Translations under genes and position numbers: made by a program
Notes under the pieces: model-generated
Seen by the model: the letters and a program-made list of their open reading frames with translations, nothing else
What the model was told of the DNA's origin: nothing
Database searches by the model: none
Part shown: positions 50,094-59,490 of the stretch, piece after piece
Numbering within the stretch: position 1 is the first letter of the stretch
How the letters are laid out: every line of letters begins with the position of its first letter
DNA from: Dulcicalothrix desertica PCC 7102
GTDB lineage: Bacteria; Cyanobacteriota; Cyanobacteriia; Cyanobacteriales; Nostocaceae
Assembly: GCF_003991905.1 (NCBI RefSeq)
Contig: NZ_RSCL01000001.1
Location: forward strand, 494,643 to 558,642
Length of the DNA: 64,000 nt
Direction of reading: 5' to 3'

Positions 50094-50759
50094 TTAAACC
50101 AAGCCGTTACGAAGTGCGACAACCGCAGCTTGTACTCGGTCATTCACAGATAATTTCTTCATGAGATTTTTTATATAAGTCTTAATGGTGTTTGGACTTA
50201 GAAATAATTTTGCCGCAATTTCTGTATTACTCATTCCATCTACAATTAAACGCAAAATTTCTAGTTCTCTTGCCGAAAGCTCTGGTATGGAATCTTTTGG
50301 AGAAGGTGGTTTAAGATGTTCCAAAACTTGACGTGCAATTTGTGGGTCGAGATAAACTGCACCTTCTTGTACTGCTGCAAGTGCAACTAGTAACCCATTC
50401 ATTGTAGTTCCTTTAATGCAGTAAGCATCGGCGCCACTACTAAGAGCTGCGATAATTTCTATTTCTGATTTGTGTGACGTTAGTACTACTACTCGCACAT
50501 CAGGAAGTATCTTTTTTATCTCCTGTGTCGCTGCTATTCCATCTAAACGGGGTAGTCCCACGTCCATTACAATTAAATCGGGTTGTAACTGTTTTGACAT
50601 CTCAATTGCAGCATAACCATGTTCTGCAACACCAATTACTTCTATATTAGGTTGGGAGTCTAAATACTGCTTTAACCCCAACCGCATTATTAAATCATCT
50701 TCAACGATTAATACTTTGATTGGTAATATGGCAATATTTGTAAACATTTTTGCTCCCAA
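50094..50759 (-). CDS. NarL/LuxR-type response regulator
   Basis: A 221-residue two-component regulator. The receiver domain has the acidic pair EDD (20-22), the phosphoacceptor D66 (LIVMDVGLPRLDG), T in VVLTSHKSE and K in AYCIKGT. The LuxR-type helix-turn-helix is LSARELEILRLIVDGMSNTE, then IAAKLFLSPNTIKTYIKNLM. It should bind DNA when phosphorylated. The converging sensor kinase at 47878 is a likely but unproven partner. A GUN4 gene lies just upstream on the same strand. Confidence 0.92.
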   Translation of the reverse strand: MGAKMFTNIAILPIKVLIVEDDLIMRLGLKQYLDSQPNIEVIGVAEHGYAAIEMSKQLQPDLIVMDVGLPRLDGIAATQEIKKILPDVRVVVLTSHKSEIEIIAALSSGADAYCIKGTTMNGLLVALAAVQEGAVYLDPQIARQVLEHLKPPSPKDSIPELSARELEILRLIVDGMSNTEIAAKLFLSPNTIKTYIKNLMKKLSVNDRVQAAVVALRNGLV

Positions 50760-50777
50760 TGGTGAGTTACAACTGAA

Positions 50778-51254
50778 TTAAAAGCTTTCTTCTAAGCATT
50801 GTATGAGTTTCGGCGCCAGTGTTGCAGCCCAACCGATGGCTATATCATCTCCTGTTTTATAGAATGGTGCGGCAGGTAAATGTCCAGTGGGAGCTTGTAA
50901 GTTAAATTGAAGTTGGGGGTATCGTTGCCAGTTACCTTTTGGGCGCCATCCCACTGCATTACTAAATTTAATGTAGTCTTGTTGTGTATTATCCCAAATA
51001 CGACTTTGCACGGTAAAACCAAAGCGTGTACTACTGTAGTAAGTCCATAAGTAATCTATTGTGTCTAGGTCACTACAGGGAAAACTAGCAAAATCTTCTT
51101 CTCTAAGCCATCCTGCATCTACACGTCGCGATATTTTTAACATTAGCGCTCTTGTTTCTTCGTCTGCTTGGCGCCACATTTTCGATGCTAATAATTTGGC
51201 TAGGCTATCGTAATTTACACCTACATCGCTGATTAATTGATGTGTAATGCCCAT
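50778..51254 (-). CDS. GUN4-domain protein
   Basis: A 158-residue protein consisting of one GUN4 domain, which binds porphyrins and in the classical protein activates magnesium chelatase. Characteristic parts are VNYDSLAKLLASKMWRQADE, WLREEDFASFPCSDLDTIDY and FGFTVQSRIW. The N-terminal helical bundle present in true GUN4 is absent, so this is one of the GUN4-like paralogues. The start MGITHQL is chosen because it comes two bases after the stop of the upstream gene. Confidence 0.87.
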   Translation of the reverse strand: MGITHQLISDVGVNYDSLAKLLASKMWRQADEETRALMLKISRRVDAGWLREEDFASFPCSDLDTIDYLWTYYSSTRFGFTVQSRIWDNTQQDYIKFSNAVGWRPKGNWQRYPQLQFNLQAPTGHLPAAPFYKTGDDIAIGWAATLAPKLIQCLEESF

Positions 51255-51256
51255 AT

Positions 51257-51517
51257 CTATAATTTTTGATTTCCTTGGTTTGGGTACTCGCGCGTTGGTA
51301 GTAGTCCCCATGCTTCTGCGTCTGCTGCCCAGTTGCGAAATATTTTTTGTTTAGCAAAAGCATTCGCAAAGCGCCAATTGTATACTCGTTTCCATGCGCT
51401 TGACCATTGCGCTGTTTCGTCTGCTGCTTGAAGCGCGCGTATTTCTGCTTCAAGTGATGCTGCGTGCTTTTGCATTATGGCTTCGATGTCTCGAAAGTGG
51501 TCGTCTGGTTGCCGCAT
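51257..51517 (-). CDS. Small gene coupled to the GUN4-domain gene
   Basis: An 86-residue protein starting MRQPDDHFRDIEAIMQKHAA, helical, with the Trp/Phe-rich segment TAQWSSAWKRVYNWRFANAF and KQKIFRNWAADAEAWGLLPT. The family is not recognised. Its stop is two bases before the GUN4 ATG, so the two are probably one transcript with coupled translation. Starts further upstream run into the MITE at 51544 and are less likely. It may be a partner of the GUN4-like protein. Confidence 0.55.
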   Translation of the reverse strand: MRQPDDHFRDIEAIMQKHAASLEAEIRALQAADETAQWSSAWKRVYNWRFANAFAKQKIFRNWAADAEAWGLLPTREYPNQGNQKL

Positions 51518-52087
51518 GGAGTAAGTGTTTGTGTTGAGACTTAGAGACTTCAAAATAAAAAATCTTTAAAATTTTCTTGTGGGGTGGGCATCCTTGCCCG
51601 CCTATAGGACTGGAACGGGCAGGGATGCCCATTCCACAATTGCTGGATGCCCATTCCACAATTGCTGGTTAATTAAGTTTTTGGAAATCCCTTACTAAAT
51701 ATAACTTGCTGTACAGGCGCCTACGTTCATCGCTTTGTTGATAAATTTGTAAACTTATTTATAGGGGTAAAGCCTGAGTAGGTTTGTAGGCTAGCAAACA
51801 TTATTTTATATTCAGTAAGTTTTGAGAATATCACTTTTTGCTTCTAAAACCTATATTTAATAAGCTTTACAGGGCTTTTTATGACTATGGTTAATTGCAA
51901 ATACTGGTATTAATTATTTATCAGTAAATAAATTAATGAATATTTAATGATTTTTTTTTATCAGAAAAAATATGGTATGTTGCCAAAATTGGATTTATTG
52001 TTTGGGCTTTATCTGACACAATAGTTCCATAAAACTACGAACGAATAACTGCTTACTCTTCCACAACAGACCAGAGGTGTAGAACTA
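51518..52087. other. Intergenic region with a MITE
   Basis: This gap of 570 bases holds the MITE at 51544-51691 and the promoter region of the EamA gene. The rest is AT-rich. AGAGGTG stands eight bases before the EamA ATG as ribosome binding site. No small gene was seen. Confidence 0.5.
51544..51691. mobile_element. 148-bp MITE, GGGACTTCC family, with doubled core
   Basis: The ends GAGACTTCAAAAT and TTTTTGGAAATCCC are diverged versions of the family ends, and TTA flanks both sides (51541-51543 and 51692-51694). The inner hairpin GGTGGGCATCCTTGCCCGCC is followed by a second GGGCAGGGATGCCCATTCCA. A direct copy of GGATGCCCATTCCACAATTG repeats right after. It is the most diverged full-length copy. 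Confidence 0.72.
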
Positions 52088-54202
52088 ATGGGTCAGTCTG
52101 AGAACAATATAAATGTAAATCACCGAGAAAATAACTCGGCGCCACAATTAGATGCTTCGCTCGAAGCAACGATAAACGCACAGAAAACTGTGCAAAAATT
52201 AACTGGTGAGCTTGAACTTCTTCAATCAAACGTTCTCAACTCCTTGCAGGAAGATGTGAAGCGTCTAGTTGAGGAAAAGCGTCAGCTAACTGATGATGTT
52301 CAAAAGCTCTCTGTACAAAAGAATAATTTACAGTCCTCGCAAATTGAACAGCAGCAACAGGTATTAATTCGACAATTAGTACAAGTTCTTGCCAACCACG
52401 TCTCGATTCAATTGCAGTCGTCGTTAGAACAGTTGTTTGAGTCGGCTATAGTGCGTGTGTCAAAGAATAATACTATACAGCCTTATACTGAAACACAAAT
52501 TACCGCGAATCCGGATTCTGATGTTGATAATTTAATAGCTTCGCTCAAAGCTGCGGTTACAAGTACCTTTGAAGAACTACAAAGTGAGTTAAAAAATTAC
52601 CAAAGCAGTTTTTCTGTGCAGCTTTCCCGGATGTATAGCGAACAGGAACAAGGTGAAGCTATTTTAGCTGAGTTAGTATACCGTCTCCGCAACGAACTTG
52701 ATGCGGCGCCTCAAAATGTCGATAATACAGTCGAGGAGTTTGCCTCGGTTGAATTATCTGAAGCACTTGAAAATCCCGAAACTGCCGAATTTTACACTCT
52801 TAATAATATAGATATAAATGCACCTGAGAGCCAATTAGAAACTCAACAAGGTACAAATGAACCACCTCGTAATCAGTTTCCTAATACTGTTATTCCTAAC
52901 CCTGTAACACGCGCTCAAGTTGAAGCTTCCCTAGAACCTGTTGAAAATACAGAATTTGTCGAATCACAACCCCAAGAATCTGTAGAAAGAGTCAAATTAT
53001 TGAGACCTCAAGAATCTTCACTACCTGAAACTCCTGTTGTTGAAACAATTGTACCTACGCCAATTCCAACTCCAAGTATACGTCGAAGACGTGTTGAAGC
53101 TAGAAGGCCACAGACCCCACCTGAAGTGGAAGTGAACAGTCGAGAACTTCCTGCTTCGCTTCGGGCTGGGTTTATACTGATTATGCTATCGGTTGTTGCT
53201 TCTGCGCTGTATAACGTTTCTGTGAAAGCGATGTTCTTCCAAAAATCGCAAATTTTTGGAGTTTTTGATGTCCAGCAGCTTATCGTTCCAACCCTTGGTA
53301 ATTGTTTTTTAATTTTGATGCTGCGAATGTTGGTGGTCGTACCGCTAATGTTGGTAATGGCGCCTATTATGCATCAAGGTATTTGGAATGATATTAGAGG
53401 TTTAGTAGATTCATTACGTAATAATAAAGGTTCTGCACCTAATGCTACACCAATGCCACGGGCTATTACTAAGCAAGTGTTGGTGCTATCGCTGATTAGT
53501 GGGTTTTTCTTGTTTTTGTCCCAGGTGCTAATTTACTTGGCTATTGGTCAAGTTGCCACGGGTGTCGCAATTTCGCTTTTCTTTATTTACCCTGTCATTA
53601 GTGGTTTCTTTGGCTGGTTAATATTTAGGAGTGACCGTGAACGTCCTACTTTGTCACGAGTTAGCGCTATTGCTTGTATTTGCTTTGGTCAGTTACTTGT
53701 TTTAGGTTCTAATACGTCGAACCCAAATATATCGTTCGGAAGTACTGCTGCGATTGTTTCGGGTGTGACTTTTGCTATTTATATTGTCTTAACTCGTATT
53801 TGTGCTGCACGCTTACATCCTGTTTCGTTTACTTTGCTTAACTTTACTACGATGTTGCTGCTATGCTTCGTGGCTTTAATTATTCCGCTACCCGCTAATA
53901 TCGGTGTACAAGTTAATAACACCAATTTTCTTGAACTTATTCTCAGCGCTTTTATTTTAGGTGTGTTAACCTTAGCTGGATACGTGCTTAACAACCTTGG
54001 TATCCGTAAATTTGGCGCCATCCGCTCTGCGCTCATTGGCGCCTGTGTCCCAGCTTTGACGGTGCTTTTCGCCGGGTTGATAATTCAAGAAAACTTGGAA
54101 CTTATTCAAGTTATAGGCGTTCTAGTTGTGACAGTCGGCGCCGCTGCTTTCAACTTAGAGAAAATACGTAATCGCTCTAGAAGTTCCAGAACTACCGCTT
54201 AA
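52088..54202 (+). CDS. EamA/DMT transporter with long N-terminal extension
   Basis: A 704-residue protein. The C-terminal half (residues 355-695) is an EamA/drug-metabolite transporter with about ten membrane helices and the internal duplication usual for the family (LLSLISGFFLFLSQVLIYLA-type and VLTLAGYVLNNLGIRKFGAI). The first 350 residues are unusual: a coiled coil (LEATINAQKTVQKLTGELEL, DVKRLVEEKRQLTDDVQKLS), then acidic, proline-rich disordered sequence. This fused cytoplasmic arm suggests regulation or localisation of the transporter. Substrate unknown. It lies directly upstream of hetR on the same strand, with a 584-base gap. Confidence 0.83.
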   Translation: MGQSENNINVNHRENNSAPQLDASLEATINAQKTVQKLTGELELLQSNVLNSLQEDVKRLVEEKRQLTDDVQKLSVQKNNLQSSQIEQQQQVLIRQLVQVLANHVSIQLQSSLEQLFESAIVRVSKNNTIQPYTETQITANPDSDVDNLIASLKAAVTSTFEELQSELKNYQSSFSVQLSRMYSEQEQGEAILAELVYRLRNELDAAPQNVDNTVEEFASVELSEALENPETAEFYTLNNIDINAPESQLETQQGTNEPPRNQFPNTVIPNPVTRAQVEASLEPVENTEFVESQPQESVERVKLLRPQESSLPETPVVETIVPTPIPTPSIRRRRVEARRPQTPPEVEVNSRELPASLRAGFILIMLSVVASALYNVSVKAMFFQKSQIFGVFDVQQLIVPTLGNCFLILMLRMLVVVPLMLVMAPIMHQGIWNDIRGLVDSLRNNKGSAPNATPMPRAITKQVLVLSLISGFFLFLSQVLIYLAIGQVATGVAISLFFIYPVISGFFGWLIFRSDRERPTLSRVSAIACICFGQLLVLGSNTSNPNISFGSTAAIVSGVTFAIYIVLTRICAARLHPVSFTLLNFTTMLLLCFVALIIPLPANIGVQVNNTNFLELILSAFILGVLTLAGYVLNNLGIRKFGAIRSALIGACVPALTVLFAGLIIQENLELIQVIGVLVVTVGAAAFNLEKIRNRSRSSRTTA

Positions 54203-55686
<1,484 letters not shown>

Positions 55687-55828
55687 TATTTAATCCCAAC
55701 AAGATTGGTATTGGTTTTTCTAATAAAAATACTAATTAATAAGAATCCATGTCGAATCCACCAAATGGTGGATTTGTCAATAGGATTGTAATTTTTTAGT
55801 CTAATTATTTTATTTACTTATAAATCAA

Positions 55829-56914
55829 TCATTCTGGTGCAGAATCTGTTGTTAACATCGAGGGTGCATCTCCCTCAACTGCATTAGTTTTATCGACCCA
55901 TCCTTTTAGAGCATCATTAATTACACCCGCAACAGGGACGGCAATTAGTAGTCCTAATAATCCACCGACGTAAGTACCAACAAGTAGCGAAGTTAATACC
56001 CATATTGGACGTAACCCAGTAAAACTACCTAAAAGACGAGGTGCCACAGCTTGGTCGATTAATTGGTCGATGACAACAGAAACAGCTAATACTCTTGCTG
56101 CCAACCAAATATCATGGGATGCAATAATTAAGGTGATAACCGCAAGGCTAACAACATCACCAAACGGGATTAAGCTTAAAACACCTATTCCTAAACCGAA
56201 CACTAAACCGAATGGGACTTGTAGAACAAGAAATACCACTGTTAGCGATACTCCCATCAACACAGCTAAAGCGACTTGCCCGATTAAATAGTTTCGGAAA
56301 TTTTGCTGGAATGATTCCTGTAATTTGACGGCAAAGCTAGTTGGCAATTTTTTAAATATCCCATCCCAGATACGGGCGCCGTCACTCAAAAGGTAAAATG
56401 TAAACACGACGGTCACTAAAGCTTCAGAAACACTATCAATAGCTTCAACTGCAAAAGTAAAAAGTCGGTTGCCAAAAAATTCTACTTCCGAAGGTAATTT
56501 ATCGGTTAATTCTGTGGCAATTCTGCTAAAATCTACGTCAAAACCACGATTTGCTGCCCAACTATTTGCTGTTAGTAACTTTTGCTGTCCAGAGTCTATC
56601 CATTCTGGAATGACTTTTGTCATTTCGTTAAACTGTTCATAACCTAGCGGTAATATAGTCACACCTAGGGTAAATATAAGTAACAAAGCAGAAATAAATA
56701 CGATTCCAACAGCATACCCACGTTTGACACCACGAGCATGAAGTATTGATACCGGAAAGTTTAATATAAACGCCAGTAGCGAAGCTAGTACAATTGTTGT
56801 AATTATCGGTTTAAAATAATCAAAAACGCGAAAAGCTAACCACCCATTCAAAAACACTAACGGAAACAGCAGCGTGATTATCAATAATTGTACTAGTCGA
56901 TTCAGCGAATTCAT
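55829..56914 (-). CDS. AI-2E/PerM-family permease
   Basis: A 361-residue membrane protein of the AI-2E transporter (PerM/YdiK) family. It has about seven or eight helices: LLIITLLFPLVFLNGWLAF, ITTIVLASLLAFILNFPVSI, VGIVFISALLLIFTLGVTIL, and later LVFGLGIGVLSLIPFGDVVS and LLVGTYVGGLLGLLIAVPVA. The large soluble loop (residues 95-160) and the GLGIGVLSLIPF motif are typical. Members export small molecules or sodium in exchange for protons; the substrate here is unknown. It converges on hetR. Confidence 0.88.
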   Translation of the reverse strand: MNSLNRLVQLLIITLLFPLVFLNGWLAFRVFDYFKPIITTIVLASLLAFILNFPVSILHARGVKRGYAVGIVFISALLLIFTLGVTILPLGYEQFNEMTKVIPEWIDSGQQKLLTANSWAANRGFDVDFSRIATELTDKLPSEVEFFGNRLFTFAVEAIDSVSEALVTVVFTFYLLSDGARIWDGIFKKLPTSFAVKLQESFQQNFRNYLIGQVALAVLMGVSLTVVFLVLQVPFGLVFGLGIGVLSLIPFGDVVSLAVITLIIASHDIWLAARVLAVSVVIDQLIDQAVAPRLLGSFTGLRPIWVLTSLLVGTYVGGLLGLLIAVPVAGVINDALKGWVDKTNAVEGDAPSMLTTDSAPE

Positions 56915-56940
56915 ATTTTTCTAAATTTGAAACAAATTTT

Positions 56941-56968
56941 GTAGAGACGTGATATATCACGTCTCTAC
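56941..56968. terminator. GTAGAGACGTGATATATCAC palindrome
   Basis: A 28-base perfect palindrome, GTAGAGACGTGATA / TATCACGTCTCTAC, lies two bases after the stop of the molybdopterin enzyme gene (minus strand). It is a member of the GTAGAGAC family and probably a terminator for the msrP-like operon. Confidence 0.65.
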
Positions 56969-56970
56969 AT

Positions 56971-57699
56971 TTATAATCCTGCAAACCATTCGTAACCTTG
57001 GTCTTCCCAGTATCCTTTGTAGCGGGATAAATTACTGACTAAACTTATTTGAGTTACCCATTTGCTTTGCTTATAACCAAGTTTAACTGGTGACGCTAAC
57101 CGTAGAGGCGCCCCGTTATCTATTGGTAATGGTTCGCCGTTTTTTTGATAAGCTAGTAATGTTTGTGGGTGTACAGAGGAAGCAATATCCCAACTTGAAT
57201 AATATTTGTCTGCGGATATAAAATATGCGTATTTGACATTTTCTTTTGGTTGTGCTAAGGCTATAATATCACGTAGACGCACACCTGCCCATTGCACGAT
57301 TGCCGCCCACCCCTCTACACAAACATGACGGATAATCATTGAAGTTAGGGGCAGCTTTTGTATTTCTGCCATGCTCAAGCTTAAGGGATTATTTACATCT
57401 CCATCTACTACCAAACGGTAGTTTTCGACATCGATAATTGGTGTATTACGAAAAGTATTGACGATTAGTGCTTTATTGTCGATTTCTGACACCGAGAATT
57501 CGGGTACGAGTTTTTGCGGTTTCAGTCCAAAAATAAATGATTCGACTTTTTGATTCAACGGTTCGGAGATTGCACCTGCGACATCTTCAAACAATGGTGA
57601 ACCACAACCCGAAAGTAGTAGACTGGCACCTGATATTCCTGATATCGTTAAAAACTGGCGCCGTGTTAATTTGAGACTCGGTGTATGAATTAGACCCAT
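56971..57699 (-). CDS. Tat-exported molybdopterin oxidoreductase (MsrP-like)
   Basis: A 242-residue member of the sulphite oxidase/MsrP family, which in the periplasm repairs oxidised methionine or reduces other sulphoxides. The twin-arginine signal LTRRQFLTISGISGASLLLS is followed by GCG, a possible lipobox. The molybdenum ligand is C127 in IRHVCVEGWAAIVQWAGVRL, with VPEFSVSE and YYSSWDIASSVHPQTLLAY further along. The upstream cytochrome b gene ends six bases before it, so the two form a reductase pair. Confidence 0.87.
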   Translation of the reverse strand: MGLIHTPSLKLTRRQFLTISGISGASLLLSGCGSPLFEDVAGAISEPLNQKVESFIFGLKPQKLVPEFSVSEIDNKALIVNTFRNTPIIDVENYRLVVDGDVNNPLSLSMAEIQKLPLTSMIIRHVCVEGWAAIVQWAGVRLRDIIALAQPKENVKYAYFISADKYYSSWDIASSVHPQTLLAYQKNGEPLPIDNGAPLRLASPVKLGYKQSKWVTQISLVSNLSRYKGYWEDQGYEWFAGL

Positions 57700-57705
57700 A
57701 GTGAA

Positions 57706-58305
57706 TTACCAAAACATTGATTCTGTAAATTCTGTGCCACCAACTTTACGCGCTAAGTACGAGTGGACAAACGCGAAAATTATTACGAGTGGTACTGTAG
57801 CAAAATGAACTATACGCAAAGCTTGCCAACTTCCAAAAAAGTCTACTATCCAAGGAAATTGAGCAGGTTTGTACATTCCGATTCCAGTAAATATCGCAAA
57901 TAAAAGGATAGGAATGATACTAGTGTAGGCGATTCGATGCCAAGCAAATGTTAAACGTTTGGGGTTTTGACTTTTTTGCAATGCTTTGATGTCTAGTAAT
58001 CCTACATAACGATGGCGCCAGCGTCGAGTCACTAAAACAAAAATACCATACCAGAGTAAATTCAGAGAAAAGACCCACATTGCCGCAAAGTGCCAATGTC
58101 TACCACCAGCTAACCAACCTCCCAAGGCAAAAATTGGAGGAATATGTAAACCTGCACGTCCTCCAAATACTGGGTTGGCGTTATAAATTTGTAGTCCACT
58201 GGTAAGCATGGTTAATAAACTCACGATGTTTATCCAGTGGAATACTTTTGCCGCAATAGCAATTTTGGGAATTTTCTGTGGTTTCGGTAGGGTGGTCATA
58301 GTCAC
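57706..58305 (-). CDS. Cytochrome b561-type membrane partner
   Basis: A 199-residue di-haem cytochrome b membrane protein. Four helices carry candidate haem-ligand histidines: AAKVFHWINIVSLLTMLTSG, GGRHWHFAAMWVFSLNLLWY, LTFAWHRIAYTSIIPILLFA and LRIVHFATVPLVIIFAFVHS. It should pass electrons from the quinone pool to the molybdopterin enzyme encoded six bases downstream, as MsrQ does for MsrP, although its sequence is closer to the cytochrome b561 group. Start at MTMTTLPKP. Confidence 0.85.
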   Translation of the reverse strand: MTMTTLPKPQKIPKIAIAAKVFHWINIVSLLTMLTSGLQIYNANPVFGGRAGLHIPPIFALGGWLAGGRHWHFAAMWVFSLNLLWYGIFVLVTRRWRHRYVGLLDIKALQKSQNPKRLTFAWHRIAYTSIIPILLFAIFTGIGMYKPAQFPWIVDFFGSWQALRIVHFATVPLVIIFAFVHSYLARKVGGTEFTESMFW

Positions 58306-58499
58306 TATAGAAAAAAGCCATTAAAAAGGTGGGATGTATACCCACCTATATTAATACCATTATTTCTGTACTAACCAATTGGCGTTTAGTGACTGTCAAG
58401 CTAGCTTGTACCAGTTCCAAATGTGGACTTTGTAATGATTTTAATTTTGTGCTTATTTGTTATGTTTTCGGTCTTCTCACATTTTGGCATCAAGAACAC

Positions 58500-58694
58500 T
58501 CAAGTTCTACTATTTGTCAAACTTGCATTTTCTCTATCAATTTGATAATTATCTTTGAGCAATCGTATGTAAGTACGGTAAGGAATATAATGCAAGGGGT
58601 CATACCCATTAAAACGTAGGATAAGAACACAAGCCCAAGAGTACTTACCAGCGATAATTGCCTTGATAACTTCTTCAATCTGCTTTTTATTCAT
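58500..58694 (-). CDS. Short HetP-family protein
   Basis: A 64-residue protein that consists of the core of the HetP family, which controls commitment to heterocyst development. The match covers [39 protein letters not shown] and RLLKDN. Full HetP is about 160 residues; shorter relatives occur in other Nostocales, so this length is not necessarily a truncation. The stop is followed by AT-rich sequence. No clear ribosome binding site is seen. It lies 2.8 kb from hetR, in the opposite direction. Confidence 0.8.
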   Translation of the reverse strand: MNKKQIEEVIKAIIAGKYSWACVLILRFNGYDPLHYIPYRTYIRLLKDNYQIDRENASLTNSRT

Positions 58695-59490
58695 GGCTTG
58701 AATAACTCAATTTCAAAATGATTTAGTCTTTTGAGCCATAGGGAACTTTTTTTATCTCATTCACAGTGTATATATCGATTGCATCTGTATTTCACTATTT
58801 TTTAAAAAAAACGTGAAACATTTATGAAGTTTTTGTAAAGTTATGTCCGTTGTCATTTTTATTATCAAAATAATTACTTACAATACCCCTTTTTAATGAT
58901 GTGATTTTTAGATTTTTTTTATTATATACAAAACCAATATAAAGTTATTCTAGTCAGCTAATTACTTACTGCTCTAAAAAAAGAAAACTCTCTGTGTATA
59001 AGCATTATAGCGATTTACTAAGCTCCTAGTAGTAATATCTAATTCTTACTACTGAGATTATAATTGTTATCTATTTCACAAAGAAAAATGTGAATATACT
59101 ATATACTTAAGTATTGACTAGCTAAAGACTTGATTAAAAATAATACTTCTATATCAATGAAAATAACTATCATTATTGGCATTTTTTGCAACATTGACTG
59201 AAATATTGTAATTTCAACTTGTAACTATATAGTCACTTGAAGTTCTGTCATAAGTACTAACATAAAATAGACCATTAGGAGTATAAGCAATTTAATTTTG
59301 CTTGTACGATGCAGCAGCAGATATCATGCTAGTTGAATTATTAGCAATGCCAAGAATACAAATAATAAAAACTAAATATCAAGCAATTAACTTTCATCAA
59401 ATAAAAAGGGGTTACAACCCTCTTTTAGATAGTTGAAATTTACAGTTAAAATCATTATTATGCGAATATCGTAAAAATTTTTAGTCATAT
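58695..59490. other. Long AT-rich intergenic region
   Basis: About 800 bases with no supported gene. It is very AT-rich, with many T and A runs. It must include the hetP-like promoter and the end of the sensor-like gene at 59491. A weak hairpin AAAAGGGGTTACAACCCTCTTTT lies near 59404-59426. No GGCGCC occurs here. Confidence 0.5.

Noticed and set aside
58329..58619. 96-residue plus-strand frame
   Set aside because: It overlaps the HetP-like gene on the opposite strand, which has clear family similarity; this frame has none.
59326..59436. 36-codon frame in the long intergenic region
   Set aside because: It has no ribosome binding site and no similarity, and lies in very AT-rich DNA where such frames arise by chance.
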